From: Isotricha intestinalis
Lineage: Eukaryota > Ciliophora > Litostomatea > Vestibuliferida > Isotrichidae
Length of the DNA: 27,539 nt
Direction of reading: 5' to 3'
NCBI GenBank assembly: GCA_023807065.1
Contig: JAJJLU010003848.1
Location: 1-27,539, forward strand
Shown here: positions 1 to 13,000 of the stretch, in pieces
How positions within the stretch are numbered: position 1 is the first letter of the stretch
Layout: every line of letters starts with the position of its first letter
The notes under the pieces: generated by a model
What the model was told of the DNA's origin: nothing
Database searches by the model: none
What the model saw: the letters and a program-made list of their open reading frames with translations, nothing else
Translations under genes and position numbers: made by a program

Positions 1-92
1 GATCGTTTCAATAATATTTTATCATAATGGAACATTTTTCCAAAAAATATTCAAAAAAAAATACTAATAGTACAAGAAAAAAATGATAAAAA

Positions 93-749
93 ATGAAAAA
101 ATTAGTATTAACAATTTCTTTAATCTCTTTAATATTATGTGCAGATGATTGTACCTCGAAAAGTGAATCAGATTGTACATCAGATTCAAAATGTAAATGG
201 ACTGCAGCAAAATGTTCAGGAGATACAGGAGAAACATGCTCTGCGGTGAAAGTGGAAGCAACCTGTAAACAAACACAATACCCAGGAGCCACAAAAGCAT
301 GTTCATTCACAGATGCCGTAGTAGAAGCATGTACTGGGACAGTGAACTCATGTTCAGGATTAGATGACTCAACAAAATGTGGTTACGTAGATGGATGTGC
401 ATGGAATAATAATGCTTGTGATGGAAGCCATTCAAAAACTTGTAATGATTTTAAAGATTCAACTCAATGCCCTGCTGTTGGTTGCAGTTATACTGCTCCT
501 GTCAGTGCTAAATGTGAAGGGGACGGGACTTGCACCAATCATATTACCAATTCTGGTGATTGTACTGGAACTACTTTCACTTCTGCAGGTGGAACCTGCA
601 CTTGGACAGCTGGGTCTTGTTCTTCTAGTTCTTCTGGTTCCTCTGGTTCCTCTGGTTCCTCCGGTTCTTCTGGTGGGAGTGGAGATAGTGGAGAGAAATT
701 TGTCAATGTTTCTAAATTTATTTTGGCTGTTTTTGCATTAATTTTTTAA
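93..749 (+). CDS. Secreted Cys-rich repeat surface protein, probably GPI-anchored
   Basis: A 218-residue protein. Residues 1-16 form a classic signal peptide (MKKLVLTISLISLILC). The mature part holds 20 cysteines arranged as five four-cysteine repeats: C20/28/34/41, C49/58/70/80, C87/96/102/109, C117/126/131/141 and C147/157/169/176. In every repeat an aromatic residue (W, F, W, Y, W) lies two positions after the third cysteine, so each repeat is probably a small disulfide-bonded module. A Ser/Gly stalk (about 177-200) follows. The last residues are hydrophobic (FILAVFALIF) with no charged tail, as in a GPI-attachment signal. The ATG lies in an A-rich context typical of the window. The gene is much richer in G+C (about 40% by eye) than its neighbours, which may reflect high expression. 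I do not recognise the family. A role as coat or surface antigen is inferred from architecture only. Confidence 0.85.
   Translation: MKKLVLTISLISLILCADDCTSKSESDCTSDSKCKWTAAKCSGDTGETCSAVKVEATCKQTQYPGATKACSFTDAVVEACTGTVNSCSGLDDSTKCGYVDGCAWNNNACDGSHSKTCNDFKDSTQCPAVGCSYTAPVSAKCEGDGTCTNHITNSGDCTGTTFTSAGGTCTWTAGSCSSSSSGSSGSSGSSGSSGGSGDSGEKFVNVSKFILAVFALIF
630..674 (+). repeat. 9-nt tandem repeat coding Ser-Ser-Gly
   Basis: Five in-frame copies of a 9-nt unit (consensus TCCTCTGGT, with third-base variants) encode (Ser-Ser-Gly)x5. They make up most of the flexible stalk in front of the GPI-type tail of the Cys-rich surface protein. The unit length keeps the frame, so copy number could vary without breaking the gene. 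Confidence 0.85.
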
Positions 750-1062
750 AATTTCATTTTTCTTTTTTCATTAAAATTTAAGTTTTTAAATATTATAATC
801 TGATTTTTAAATTTAAAAAATTGATATTTTTTTGTTTGAGTAATAAATTAAATATATATAATATATTGAAACCTTAAATACAATGGAGTTTTTTTACAAA
901 AAATAATTTAATATGAAAGATTAATTATTCTTAATTATTATAAATATTGTAAAAAAATATTATTGACATTATAAAATCTTTTTCATTTCTTATTTATCAA
1001 ATCATATACGAATTGTTAAGAATTTATTAAAAAATTAATAAAATAAATTTATTTAAAAAATA
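750..1062. other. Intergenic region between the surface-protein and giant-protein genes
   Basis: These 313 nt lie between two same-strand genes. They must hold the 3' end of the surface-protein transcript and the upstream region of the giant gene. The sequence is almost pure A/T with T-runs near the start and A-rich DNA just before the ATG at 1063. I see no RNA gene, no ORF and no recognisable promoter element in it. Confidence 0.6.
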
Positions 1063-4000
1063 ATGTCTTTTAAATGTAGAAAAAGGTTAAGAATCCTGTT
1101 TCTATTTCTTTCATTTTTATTGATAAAAAATTCATTATCTTTAACATGTGACAAAGTAGCAGTATTACCTAAAAATTTTGAAAACCTTCTCCCTAACTAT
1201 GAAAAATTACCAAGAGTACATATTTACAATAATTTCTTTTTATCAGAAATAAATACAAATTCAGATTCAATAAAATTAAAAATAAATATTTTAAAACCTT
1301 CAATATTTAAATTACAAGTAACTCCATTTCATGCTAGAATGAAAGTAGAAATTGAAAATTATAGTGCAAAAGAAGCAAAAAGTGGAATTCCAATTGAATT
1401 TAATATATATGAAAAAAATAAATTATTTGAAGGATTAATTACCATTAAATTTACAAATATTATTAATGAGCAAGATACAATGTCAATTGAAATATCACAA
1501 AGTATGTCAAGTGATTCTTTTTGTAATGAACCTTATATGTTATTAGAATTAGCTTTTGAAGAATATGAACATTTTAATAATAGAATAAATAATATTAATC
1601 AACAAATTAATGGTTTATATGAATTTGGAGAAGATTTTTTTCAAATTTTTAAAGATATTAAAAATGCAGAAGTTAAAAAAAAAGGAAAAGATTTATTAGT
1701 TCAAAAATCTAAAAAAGATATTTCTTCTTATAAATTAAATGTTTTAATACCTGATGGCCATTATTTGGGTTTATATAAAATTTATGTATATAATACTTTT
1801 GATTTGACAATTCCAGAGTTTGAAGATTTATATAATAATAATGATTCAAATAATACAGAAATAACAATATTAACAAAATATTTTCTTAAATTTCAAATGT
1901 ATTCTGAATTTATTATTGGAGGTTCAATTAGAATTTTAATAATAAAAAAATCAGAAAAAGAAAATTTATTAAATTTAAAATGTTTATCGATTGGAAAATG
2001 TATAATGTCAAAGAGAAATTCCAAAAATTTAATTTTATTAGAAACTTTATTGACTCCAGGAGATTATGAAATATTATTTATTGATATTTCAAATGGATTA
2101 TTTTCTCAAGACATAAAATTATCTTATTTGCCTATTTCTTTAGGAATTAAAATAAAATATATGAAAAAAACACAAAATAGATATAATTGCAATGGAAAAA
2201 GACTTCCACCAAACTTTCAAATATTATTTGAAAGAAATAAAGAATATTTTGAATATAAAGGTGATATAATATTTAATTTAAAAATATTAAAAGATGAATT
2301 TTATTTATCAATTCCAGAAGATGATGATTATATTTTAAGATTAAATACTTATTATCAAGATGGAAATAATATTGATATTAAAGTATATGAAATTCAAAGT
2401 GAAGATATAAATGATAAAATATTATATACTAAAAATTCTTATTGGGGAGGTCAAAGTTCAATAGTTGCATCATTATCAAAGGGAAAAAAATATTCAGTTG
2501 AATTTGATTATTCTTCTTCTTTTTTTACTCAAAATGAAAGAAAATTTTGTGAACTTTATTATTTAAAAATGGTTTTAGGAAGTGAAAAATATATTAAAAA
2601 AATTGCACCTTTTTCTTATTATACTGAACAATCTTGTAAAGATTATTATAGTAATTCTATTAATCAAACTGTTGATGAATTTATAAAGAGATTTTCTGAT
2701 GAACATTCTGATGAAAGTAATTATTATTTTTTTAGATATGAAATTATCAGTAAAGATATATTAAGTTATAATAATTTGGATAATAGTTTTTTTAAAGAAT
2801 CATTACAAGATTTTTCAATTATTTACTCAGGAACAATAATAATTAAAGAGGATATTAATTTTTATATTGAATGCATTTCTGAATTTATTACTGGAATTAT
2901 TATTCCAATTATAATTCCATTAAAAGAAAATATAGATTTTAATTTATCAAATGAATATTTACGTAAATTTTTATTACATAAATCAAGAATAAATATGAGA
3001 TTGACAGAAGGAAAATATCAATTAATTTTAGTACATGGTTTATCTCAATATACTTCAAGTAATAGTGAGTCAAATTTACAATTAGATTCTTTATTGAGTA
3101 TAGATAAAATACCAAAATGTGTACAATTTAAAATTAGAATTGTTTCTATTTTATTAGATTCTAAAAATAAAAAAAAATGGGAATGCAATTTTATGAAATA
3201 TCATCATGTACCTTATAATATAACAATGAAAAATGATCAAGATAAATATTATTATTTCAATCATCATATTTTAATTCCAATTGATGAAAATAATTTCCAT
3301 TTAAATATTCCTGAAAATAGTAAATATTTACTTAAAGTTAGAGTTCAATTTGAAGATAATTATGATGTTGATTCAATGGAATTTTGGCTTGAAACTAATA
3401 ATATAACTTTAATTAAAGGTAAAAAAGAAATTTCTGAAGAAGGAGAAAAATCAACAACTTTTTATTTATATTATTTACTTCAAAATGAAACAAATTATAA
3501 TATTATATTTAGTAATAAATATAAAAATTTTGGAACTTTTTTTGATAAATGTAGATTATTTACTTTAGAATTTTCAATTGTAAATACCAAAAATATTTTT
3601 AATGAAGAATGTATTAATTTAAAACCAGATATTAAAAATGTGATTTATACTCGTTTAATTGATCAAGATAATTCTTTAACTGAATATAAATCTCAAAGTA
3701 TTTTTAGTATGTTTTATAAAGAAATATATGGTGATAAAGTAAATCAAAAAGGTGAAACTTTTTTAAATAAATATGATGCAATTTCTTCTTTAACATCACA
3801 ACATTCTCTTTTTCAATTTAAATTTAATTTAAATAATGCTCCAAATATGTTTTTTACATATGATTTTGAAATTCAAAGTGAATTATCAAGAATTACTTTA
3901 TTAATAGAAACACCATATGGTTTACCATTAAATTTATTCGCCAAAATTTATTTATTAGAACAATCATTTTATAAATTTACTCCAAATGATAACAGCAATG

Positions 4001-7000
4001 AGAATAAGACGGAAAATTTAATAAATGAATTAATTTCAAATCAAGATATGGAAGATGAAAATATTTTATCTATAAGAGGATTACTTTTATCATCTGGCAA
4101 ATATAAAGTGATTTTTGGAATAAATAAATCAATGATAAATAAAAATATTTTAGATTTATTAAATTTTAATTTATGTGTATCATTTACAGCAAAATTAATA
4201 ATAGAAAATAAATCATATAATACATTAACAAAAGGTGCTTTTGGAAAAAATGAAAATTGTCCTTATATAGAAGTACCAAAAAATTTAAATATTCCAGGTT
4301 GGATTGAAAGAGATACTTCTTATACAATAAATAATATGCAAAGATTTAAAATTAAATCTGAAAAATTAATGAGAAGTTTTAATATTAAAGAAAAATCTCT
4401 TTTTAAATTATATATTCCTGATGAAGATGGTATTCATGCTCATAATTCAATTAAACTTTTTAGAGAAGAAAATAATCAAATGAAAATATTAGTTATTAAA
4501 AAAGGAGAGAAAAAAAATTATATTGATTATGTTTTAGAGCCTGGAAAATATAATTTTGAAATTGAATTTATTTTAAATCAATATAAATTATTTTATAAAA
4601 GAGAAGAAGAATATGATCATTTATGCTTTTATTTTGATTTATTACTTTCATTAATCCCATTTAATGAAATATATGATTTTGATAAATTAAGTAATATGGG
4701 TTTTTGTGAAAATAGAGGTTTAGAATTAATTGATGAAATTTCAAAAGACCAAAGTGAGGAGTATCAAAGAATTATATTTCAAAATATTCAAGATCCAAAA
4801 AAAAATAAATTAATTAAAACAATTAAATTATTACCTAATGAATTAGGTAAAACAAGATTTGAATTAGAATTTATTTTTAATTCATATATTGATCCTTTAT
4901 ATACATTCAATGTATATAAAATTTTGAAAAATGAGAGAAGATTAACACCGGTTAAATTATTAAAAAATGCAAATTTCATTTGGTTAAATTTAGATATAGA
5001 AAAAAACACTCTATATGAAATTGATTTAATTTCAAGAGTATATAATTCAATTTCTTTATGTACAATTGGAACATTATCTTACAATTATTATAATATATTA
5101 ACTGAATCTCAAGAGAGTAAAAAAATTCAATGTGAAATTACGGATAGTTTACCATCATATTTATTTTTAACTAAAGAAAATAATAATGGAGATTTAATTA
5201 AAAAATATGGAAATTTACCTGATCAAATCACTGGAGAATTTTACTTTTATGGTAAATTTTTAATTCCTAAAATTACTAATTCTTTAAGAACTGAATTTAT
5301 GATTTTACAAGAATCTATAATTTTCATTCAAGTTAATCCTATATATAAAATAAATAGTAATAATATATTTATTGAAATTTATCGTCATTCTGATACTTTT
5401 TATAGATATGGAAGTTCTGAATTTAATGGTTTAGTTATTGAAAGTGTTACTAATAAAGATATTTTATCTTCTTCAAATGAAAAATTTCTACTTTATGATT
5501 TAGATATTATATTTGACAAAACTTTAACAAAATGTGAAAGTTTCGAAATCTTATTTAGTATTATTCCTAAGAAATTATATAAAGATTTATATACTAATTG
5601 TAATAATATTAATGAAGATTTAACAGGCAAAGAAAGTATTCCTTATATATTAGATATATCAAAAACTAAAACTTATCAATTTTCATCTTATTGTAGTGAA
5701 TTAAAAGGGTTTACATTAAATCCTTATACAAATAATTTAGAAAAAGAAATTATAATTTATATTGATAAAAGTACAAATTTAGACATAATTCTAAATTATG
5801 TACATTCAGATAACTATATGGATATATCACTAAAAGATGATAATTTATTATATTTATTAGGAACTGAAACAGTTGATAATAATCATAAAAATGGAATAAG
5901 AATAAATAAGAGAATAACAATAGATTTATATGAAGGAAAATATACAATTAAATTAACATATCATAAAATTTTCACTTACTTTTTATCTAAATTATATTCA
6001 GACACAGAATTAAGTGAAATATGTCATTCATTTAATTTAGATATTTCAGCAACAATAACTGAAAATTTAACAGATTATGATTATAATAATGAAATAAAAC
6101 AATTAGAAATTGATTATAAAGAATCAGCAAATATAATAAGTGTTTTTCCTTCAAATTTAAATAATATAAGAATTGGAAGTAAATTAGATATAAATTTACA
6201 ATTATCAAATGATTTTATTGTTTCTTCTTCACAATTATATTCAATGAAAGAAATGATATATTTAAAAGAATATGATGAAATAAATGATGCAATTTTAGGA
6301 GAAAAAATATTTCCTAATTATATAGGTGATTTCAATGTAGATTCATTAACATATACTTTTGAAATAAATGAAAATATATTCCAAATAAAAAAATGTTATA
6401 AATTATTTTATTCGAATGTTTTTTTATATTCAACTTCTAATCATATTGATGATTTAACAATATCAAAAGAAAATCATATTTATTGTACAATGAGATGTCA
6501 ATGTAATCCAAAAAGTAATTATATATGTTCATTAAATAATAAATGTAGATGTAAATTTCCATATACAGGAAATAATTGTTATGAATGTGAAGATGGTTTT
6601 TTAAAAACTGAAGATGGAAATTGTGTAGATAAAAATTTAACTAATTTAATTTGTATAGATAAAGAAACTTGTAATGAACAAGGTTATTGTAAAATACCCT
6701 TTTCAACTTTTAATCCTTATGATATAAATTTAAATAATCCATGTATTTGTAATGAAGGTTTTGAGAATCAAAAAGGTTTTCCTTCTGTAAGTTTTTGTAA
6801 TAAATGCATTGATAAAAATAAGTATTACCCTTTTTGTAATGATTACACTTTTAAAAGTGATGATGATGAAATAATTAAATTTGGTTGGAATACGAATTGT
6901 TATAATATTATTAGAGCTCCAACTTTACCAGAAAAATTATTTGAATTTCAAAAAAGTGATTCATCATTAAATTTAAATGAAATTTATAAAGTAAATGGTG

Positions 7001-10000
7001 ATAATGAAAAAAGTGAATTTATTATTAGTGAAGAAAGTATTATTAGAGTTATGTTTATTTCTAAAGAAATGAATAGAGGGAAAGTAAGTTTATTATATAA
7101 TAAAAATGATAATACTCCCATTATTCAAACTGAAGGAAAAGAAGGTATTGAAAGTTTTATTATGAAATTAAATCCAAGAGAAGTACCTTATATTATCAAA
7201 ATTGAACATTTAAATTTAAAATATAGTTGTAATAGATTTCAGTTTAAAATAGAAATTGAACCTTTAATTGTAATTTTTGAAGATTTAAAATGTGATAATA
7301 ATAATGTAATTTCTAATAATTTTATTTCTATTGGAGATTCAATTAATAGTGAATTTAATTTAAATGGTAATGATACTGAAATATTGAATAAATTTAATGA
7401 TAAAAAATTATATATTAATGGAAATGATATATTAAAACAAAGTAATATTCAAAATAAAATTTTTTTTAAAAGTAAAGGAGATGATAATAATAATAATAAA
7501 GGATTTTTATCTCAAGGAAAAATAAATGAACCATTTGAATATAATATTATAGTTAAAGTAACTAAACCAATTACGTTAAGTGCAATTTCAAGTTATTCTT
7601 TTATATCAAATGATATTTCTTTTGAATTAATAGATATAAATTTAAATTATCCAATAGCAACTGGAAATTGGTTATTAAGTGAAATATCAAATAACGAAAA
7701 TGATATAAATTTATTTTCAGGTTTATCGACTTTATTAACAGAAGGTAATTATATACTTAAGATAAAGCAAAATATAATTCCAAATCAATTAATTCAGTTA
7801 TTATATTCAAATAAAAATATTCAAAACACAAACAAATTATGTTTTAACTTTAATTTAAATTTACAGTCAATTCCAATAGAGTCAATTTCTGAAGTTGACA
7901 AAATATTTTTTTATGACAGTGTAAATAAAATTATAAGTATAGATCCACCTAACTTATCATCCCAAAAAATAAATAAAAAAATGCAAATTTATATATCATT
8001 TAATTACCCATTAAGTACAACATTAAAAAATTTACCTGATAATAACTTTCCAATAAATCAAACATTTTATTTAGAAAACACAATAAATCAAAAGAAAATA
8101 TATCCTTCTAAAATACTTTTATTAAAAAATAAATTCCAAATAATATTTAAAGAATACTCTTTAGATTTTAATGAATGTTACGAATTAAAGTTTAATTTAC
8201 AAAGGCTTAAATCATTAGAGTTAGAAAATCAAACAATAATATCAGATTATCCAATTAAACATAAATATTGTACAAAAACTTGTGAATGTAATCCAAATAT
8301 GAACACAGAATATTCATGTGACTTTGAAAATAATAAATGTATTTGTAAATCTCCTTATACAGGAGAAAAATGTATGGAATGTATTGATGGATATTTTATG
8401 AATAATGGTAAGTGTATTTCTTTAAATAATTGTAATAAAAATTTTTGTAATGGGAATGGAAATTGTGTGAAAGACAATTTTAATGGTAATAATAACATTA
8501 AATGCCAATGTAAAGCTAATTTTATAGGAAATAAATGTGATAAGTGTTTTAATAATAAAAGAATTTATCCTAATTGTGATGATTTAAATGAAGGGAATTA
8601 TAAAAAATTTTATAAAGGTAGTTTTGTTAAATTTGAAAAATTAGGAAGAATTGATAATGATTGTCCTTTCCAATTTATTCCTTCTGATTTGGATAACTTA
8701 GGTTATTTGCAATTAGATGGTAATTTGCATATAAGTGGAAAATATTCTATTAAAAATATTAAAGCCAAAAATCATGTTACTTCATTTACTTTATTTAAAT
8801 TATCTCATATTAAAATTTACATTGAACAAAATCGAGAAAATTATTTAGTAGGGATTTTCCTTCTTGATAAAGATGAAAAAATTTTAGCAATTAATAAAAA
8901 TATTAAAGGAACTGATGGGAGTGATAGTATTTCTATATTAGATTTTATTGCCGATAGTGGAAAATATTATTTATATTATTCAATAAATGATATTTCCAAT
9001 TTTGGAGATAATTTAAATTCTTTTGATGTTTTAAATAATTTTACTCCTGAAAATTTATGTAAAAATATTTATTTAGAAATGCAAGTTACTTCTTTAGAAA
9101 GAGAATACTCAAATGTTGAAATAATTAATAAAAATAATAATAAATGCACATCATTAAATAATAATACTGAAGAAATAAAAAATGACCCAATTATTCCTCA
9201 AGATTTTTCTTTATATAATGAAAATAAAAATCCAGATTATGATAAAATAAAAAAAGAAGGAATGATTAAAAATTATATTCATTTTAGAAATAAAGATTCA
9301 AAAAAAGAAATAGATTATTTCCATTATGAATATTTATATGTTCCAGATTTAATCGATGAACATTTTCATTTTGAATTAAGCTTAGACAGTAAATTTTTAC
9401 ATAGTCAAATAGGAATCTTGTTAGAAGTTATTGAAATAAATGATGAGTTAAGACAAAAAATAAATCATTTAAAAAAAGAAGGGAATTTAATCCAAAAAAA
9501 ATTAAATCAAATTTTAGGGAATACTCAAATAAAATCTCCAATATGTTCTCTTCATTGTTTTGTAGGAAATAAAAAATTTAATTCATATTTAATTAAAAGA
9601 ATATTACCAAATGATACTTTATTTAGAATTTGGTTATATGATATTTTTCAATATCCTTTAATTTTAGATAATGTATTTTCAACTTATGAAAAAAATTTAT
9701 GTTTACAATATAAAATAACATTTAGATTATATAATGAAAAATCACATGATAATTCTTTCTCTTCATCATTATGTTCAAACAATGAATTACCGAGTGATTT
9801 GAATGTAAAAGATTATTTTGGTGATGAACAATATATAAAAAGATTTGGATTTCATATTTTAGACAATTTTAGAATAGATAGATTAAAAGATAATAATCAC
9901 ATAATGAAATTTAAAGTAGAAAAAAATCAAATGTTAAGGATGTTAATATCTCCAGGAAGAATAAATGTAGAAGTTCAATTAAATTATTATAAGAATGATA

Positions 10001-13000
10001 ATCAAACAATAATAATTTCAAAATGTGATTCAAATATCGGAGAATGTGCTTTAGCTTTTGAGTTACCTATTGGAAAATATGGTATTTTCTTTAAATTTTA
10101 TCCTCCTAGTTCTGGATATACTAAATGTGAAAGCATAAAAATGGAATTTTCTATGATGGATTTTGCTTCTTTAGGAAGTAATATTCAAAATATGAATTTT
10201 AGATATAATAAAACTGATAAAAATGGAAATTTAATTTTTACTCCTATTAATTTTAATAAACATATTTTGAAACCCATTGATGATTTATATAACAAACCTT
10301 TAGATTCTATATCTTATAAATTTAAATTAAGTGATGTTCAAAACTTAAATATTGATATTAATAATATAAATAATAATATTGTATTAAATGAGCAAGTTCA
10401 AATTGAAAATTTTGAGTTTTATATTAAACCTGAAGATGACAGAAAAATAAAATTAATAACATATATACAAAGTGATTTTATATTTTTAGATGCTGCACCT
10501 TATTTAATATATTATCCTGAAGAAAAAAAAGAAGGAACGATATTATATATTCCTAATCATAAAAAAAACTTTAATAATATAATAACTCATAGACTTTCAT
10601 CAGGTAAATATCAATTATCTTTAAGATATTATAAACCAATTCACTTAACAATAAATAATATTGAAGACAATCAATTAGAAAAAGCAAATTATGGAGAAAT
10701 ACATTTTGATATCCAATTAATAAACTTATCAAATGATATAGTATCAATCAAAACTGCATCAACATTATTAAAATTACTTCCATATACTTCAAATTCAAAG
10801 TTATCTAATAATTACATTTGCAGAAAATTTGGTATTCCAATTCCAAAAACGTTTGATTCATTAAGATATTTATTGTTTAATGCAGAAACTCATATAATTG
10901 ATGATTATGTATTACCTCCTTTAGGAGAAGGTGAGGATAAAATAAAATTTATAGTTAATAGATTTCCAAAATCTGTTTTTAGAATATACATTGAAAGTAA
11001 AATTGCAAAAATTAGAATTTCCTTATATAAACAAAATCTAAGTAGTAAAAACAATAAATATAATTTAATTTCTTCAACTTCAAATAATAATAATCATTTC
11101 GCAACATTAATGGAAATTTTAGAAGAAGATTATTCTTATATGATAATATTAAAATATTTAGGTTATAATGATTTAAGGAGTTCATATAGTCAAATTTATT
11201 CTAAATCAAATTGTAAAACTTTTAAAATGGAAATAGCAGTAGAAAAAAACCATAATTATGCATGTCCAACAGATAATACAAAATATAATAATTTAATAAA
11301 TTTAAAGCCAATACCAAATATTCTTCCAGTAAAATATTTAAATAAATCCCAATTTTTTTCATATGATAGTTCATTGGAATATAAAGGAGAGGAAAGAAAT
11401 TCTGGTTTTATATATATGTTAAGAAGTGATAAAGATCAAATAATCAATTTTTCTGATTTTAATGTTTATAAACCAATAGATTTTAAATTTGCTGTCATTA
11501 ATGATTTTATTATGGCACCAGTTACAATAATGTTAAAAAATAAAAATTCAAATGATACCATAATTTCTTTTGGTGATTTATTTGATGGAAGGACTGTTTT
11601 ATTAATTAAAAATTTACCTAAAGGATCTTATAATATTCAATTATTTTTACCCAGTCAAAAAACTTCTTTTTTCAATGAAGAAATTTGTACTATTTATGAT
11701 ATTCAAATTGAAGCCAAAAAATCTAGTAATCATTTTAGAGAAAAAGAATTAGCTAATACAATTGAATTATTTAATGATAATATAGATATTTTTGGAAGTA
11801 TTCCTTTTAGTTTAAATGATCCTAAATTTATTTTAGATTTTGAACATGCTTATATTAATTATGATAATTATTATATGATGAGATATAATAATACTGAAAA
11901 AGGAGTTTTAATGGGGAAAGGATATAAAAGTTTAATTAATAAAATTGATTTTAATTTAAATTATGAATCTGTTTGTAATTTTAATATTGAATTGGTGAAT
12001 GTAAAAAATAATAAAATTGAAATTGCAATTGAAAAAATCACTAAGTTTTCAAATCATATAAATTTATTACTAAAAAAAGGTAGTTATTCTTTGGTAATTA
12101 AACTCATTCAATTTAGTGATAACAGTTCATATGATTTAATTCAAGATACTGACTTAATTAATACTATTTTTGATTTGTATATTGGAATTTCACCTTTAAA
12201 TAGAATAAAGGATGTTTATAACTATAATAATATTATTTCAACTTATCATCAATGTATTTCAAATTATTTACCTAATTTAATAGAAATTCCAAAAAATGAA
12301 AGTGAATATCGATTAATTAATAAATTGTTAACATTTAATAGAAATGATATTAAAGGATATATTATATCAAACACAACAGTTAATTTAAATAGTTCAAATT
12401 TAAATAGAATTATTGCTGAAATTGGAACTGATTATGTTTTCACAAAAATATTTTTAAATATACTATCTTCAAATAACAAAATATATTATATGAAACTTAC
12501 AAATAATATAGGTTTCATTGATGTATATTTGCCAAAAGGAAAATATACTCTTCAATTAATTTTATATGAAGAGATAAAGTCAACTTATGAAACCTTAAAT
12601 TGTATGATATTAAGTATTAATATTCATATTATTGAATTAAACAAGAAAACAATAGGAAAGAAAATTTTAGGAGAAAGTAAAATTAATGAATATTCATCTT
12701 TCAATAGTAAACAATGTGATGGATTAATCATTCCTTTATCAATAAATGCAAATGATAAAAATAATAAAACTCAATATCAAAATCACTTTGATAATGCTTT
12801 GTATTTTATAAATAATCAAAAAACAAAAAATAAAAAAAATATAAATGAAATAGAAATAAAAGCAAGTGGAAATATATTTTTATTAATATCAACATATATA
12901 AATTTACCAAATGAATTTAACATAATTCCGAAACTCATTGTCAAAACAAATAGAAAAAAATATTATAAATCTTCAAAATTAGGTTATTTAAGTCAAGATA

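Noticed and set aside
1..92. Telomere or chromosome end at the left edge
   Set aside because: No G-rich telomere repeat is present; the edge is ordinary A/T-rich intergenic DNA, and the right edge cuts a gene.
8..310. Minus-strand open frames over the Cys-rich gene
   Set aside because: They lie opposite a plus-strand gene with signal peptide, ordered cysteine repeats and GPI-type tail; their own translations are hydrophobic and patternless.
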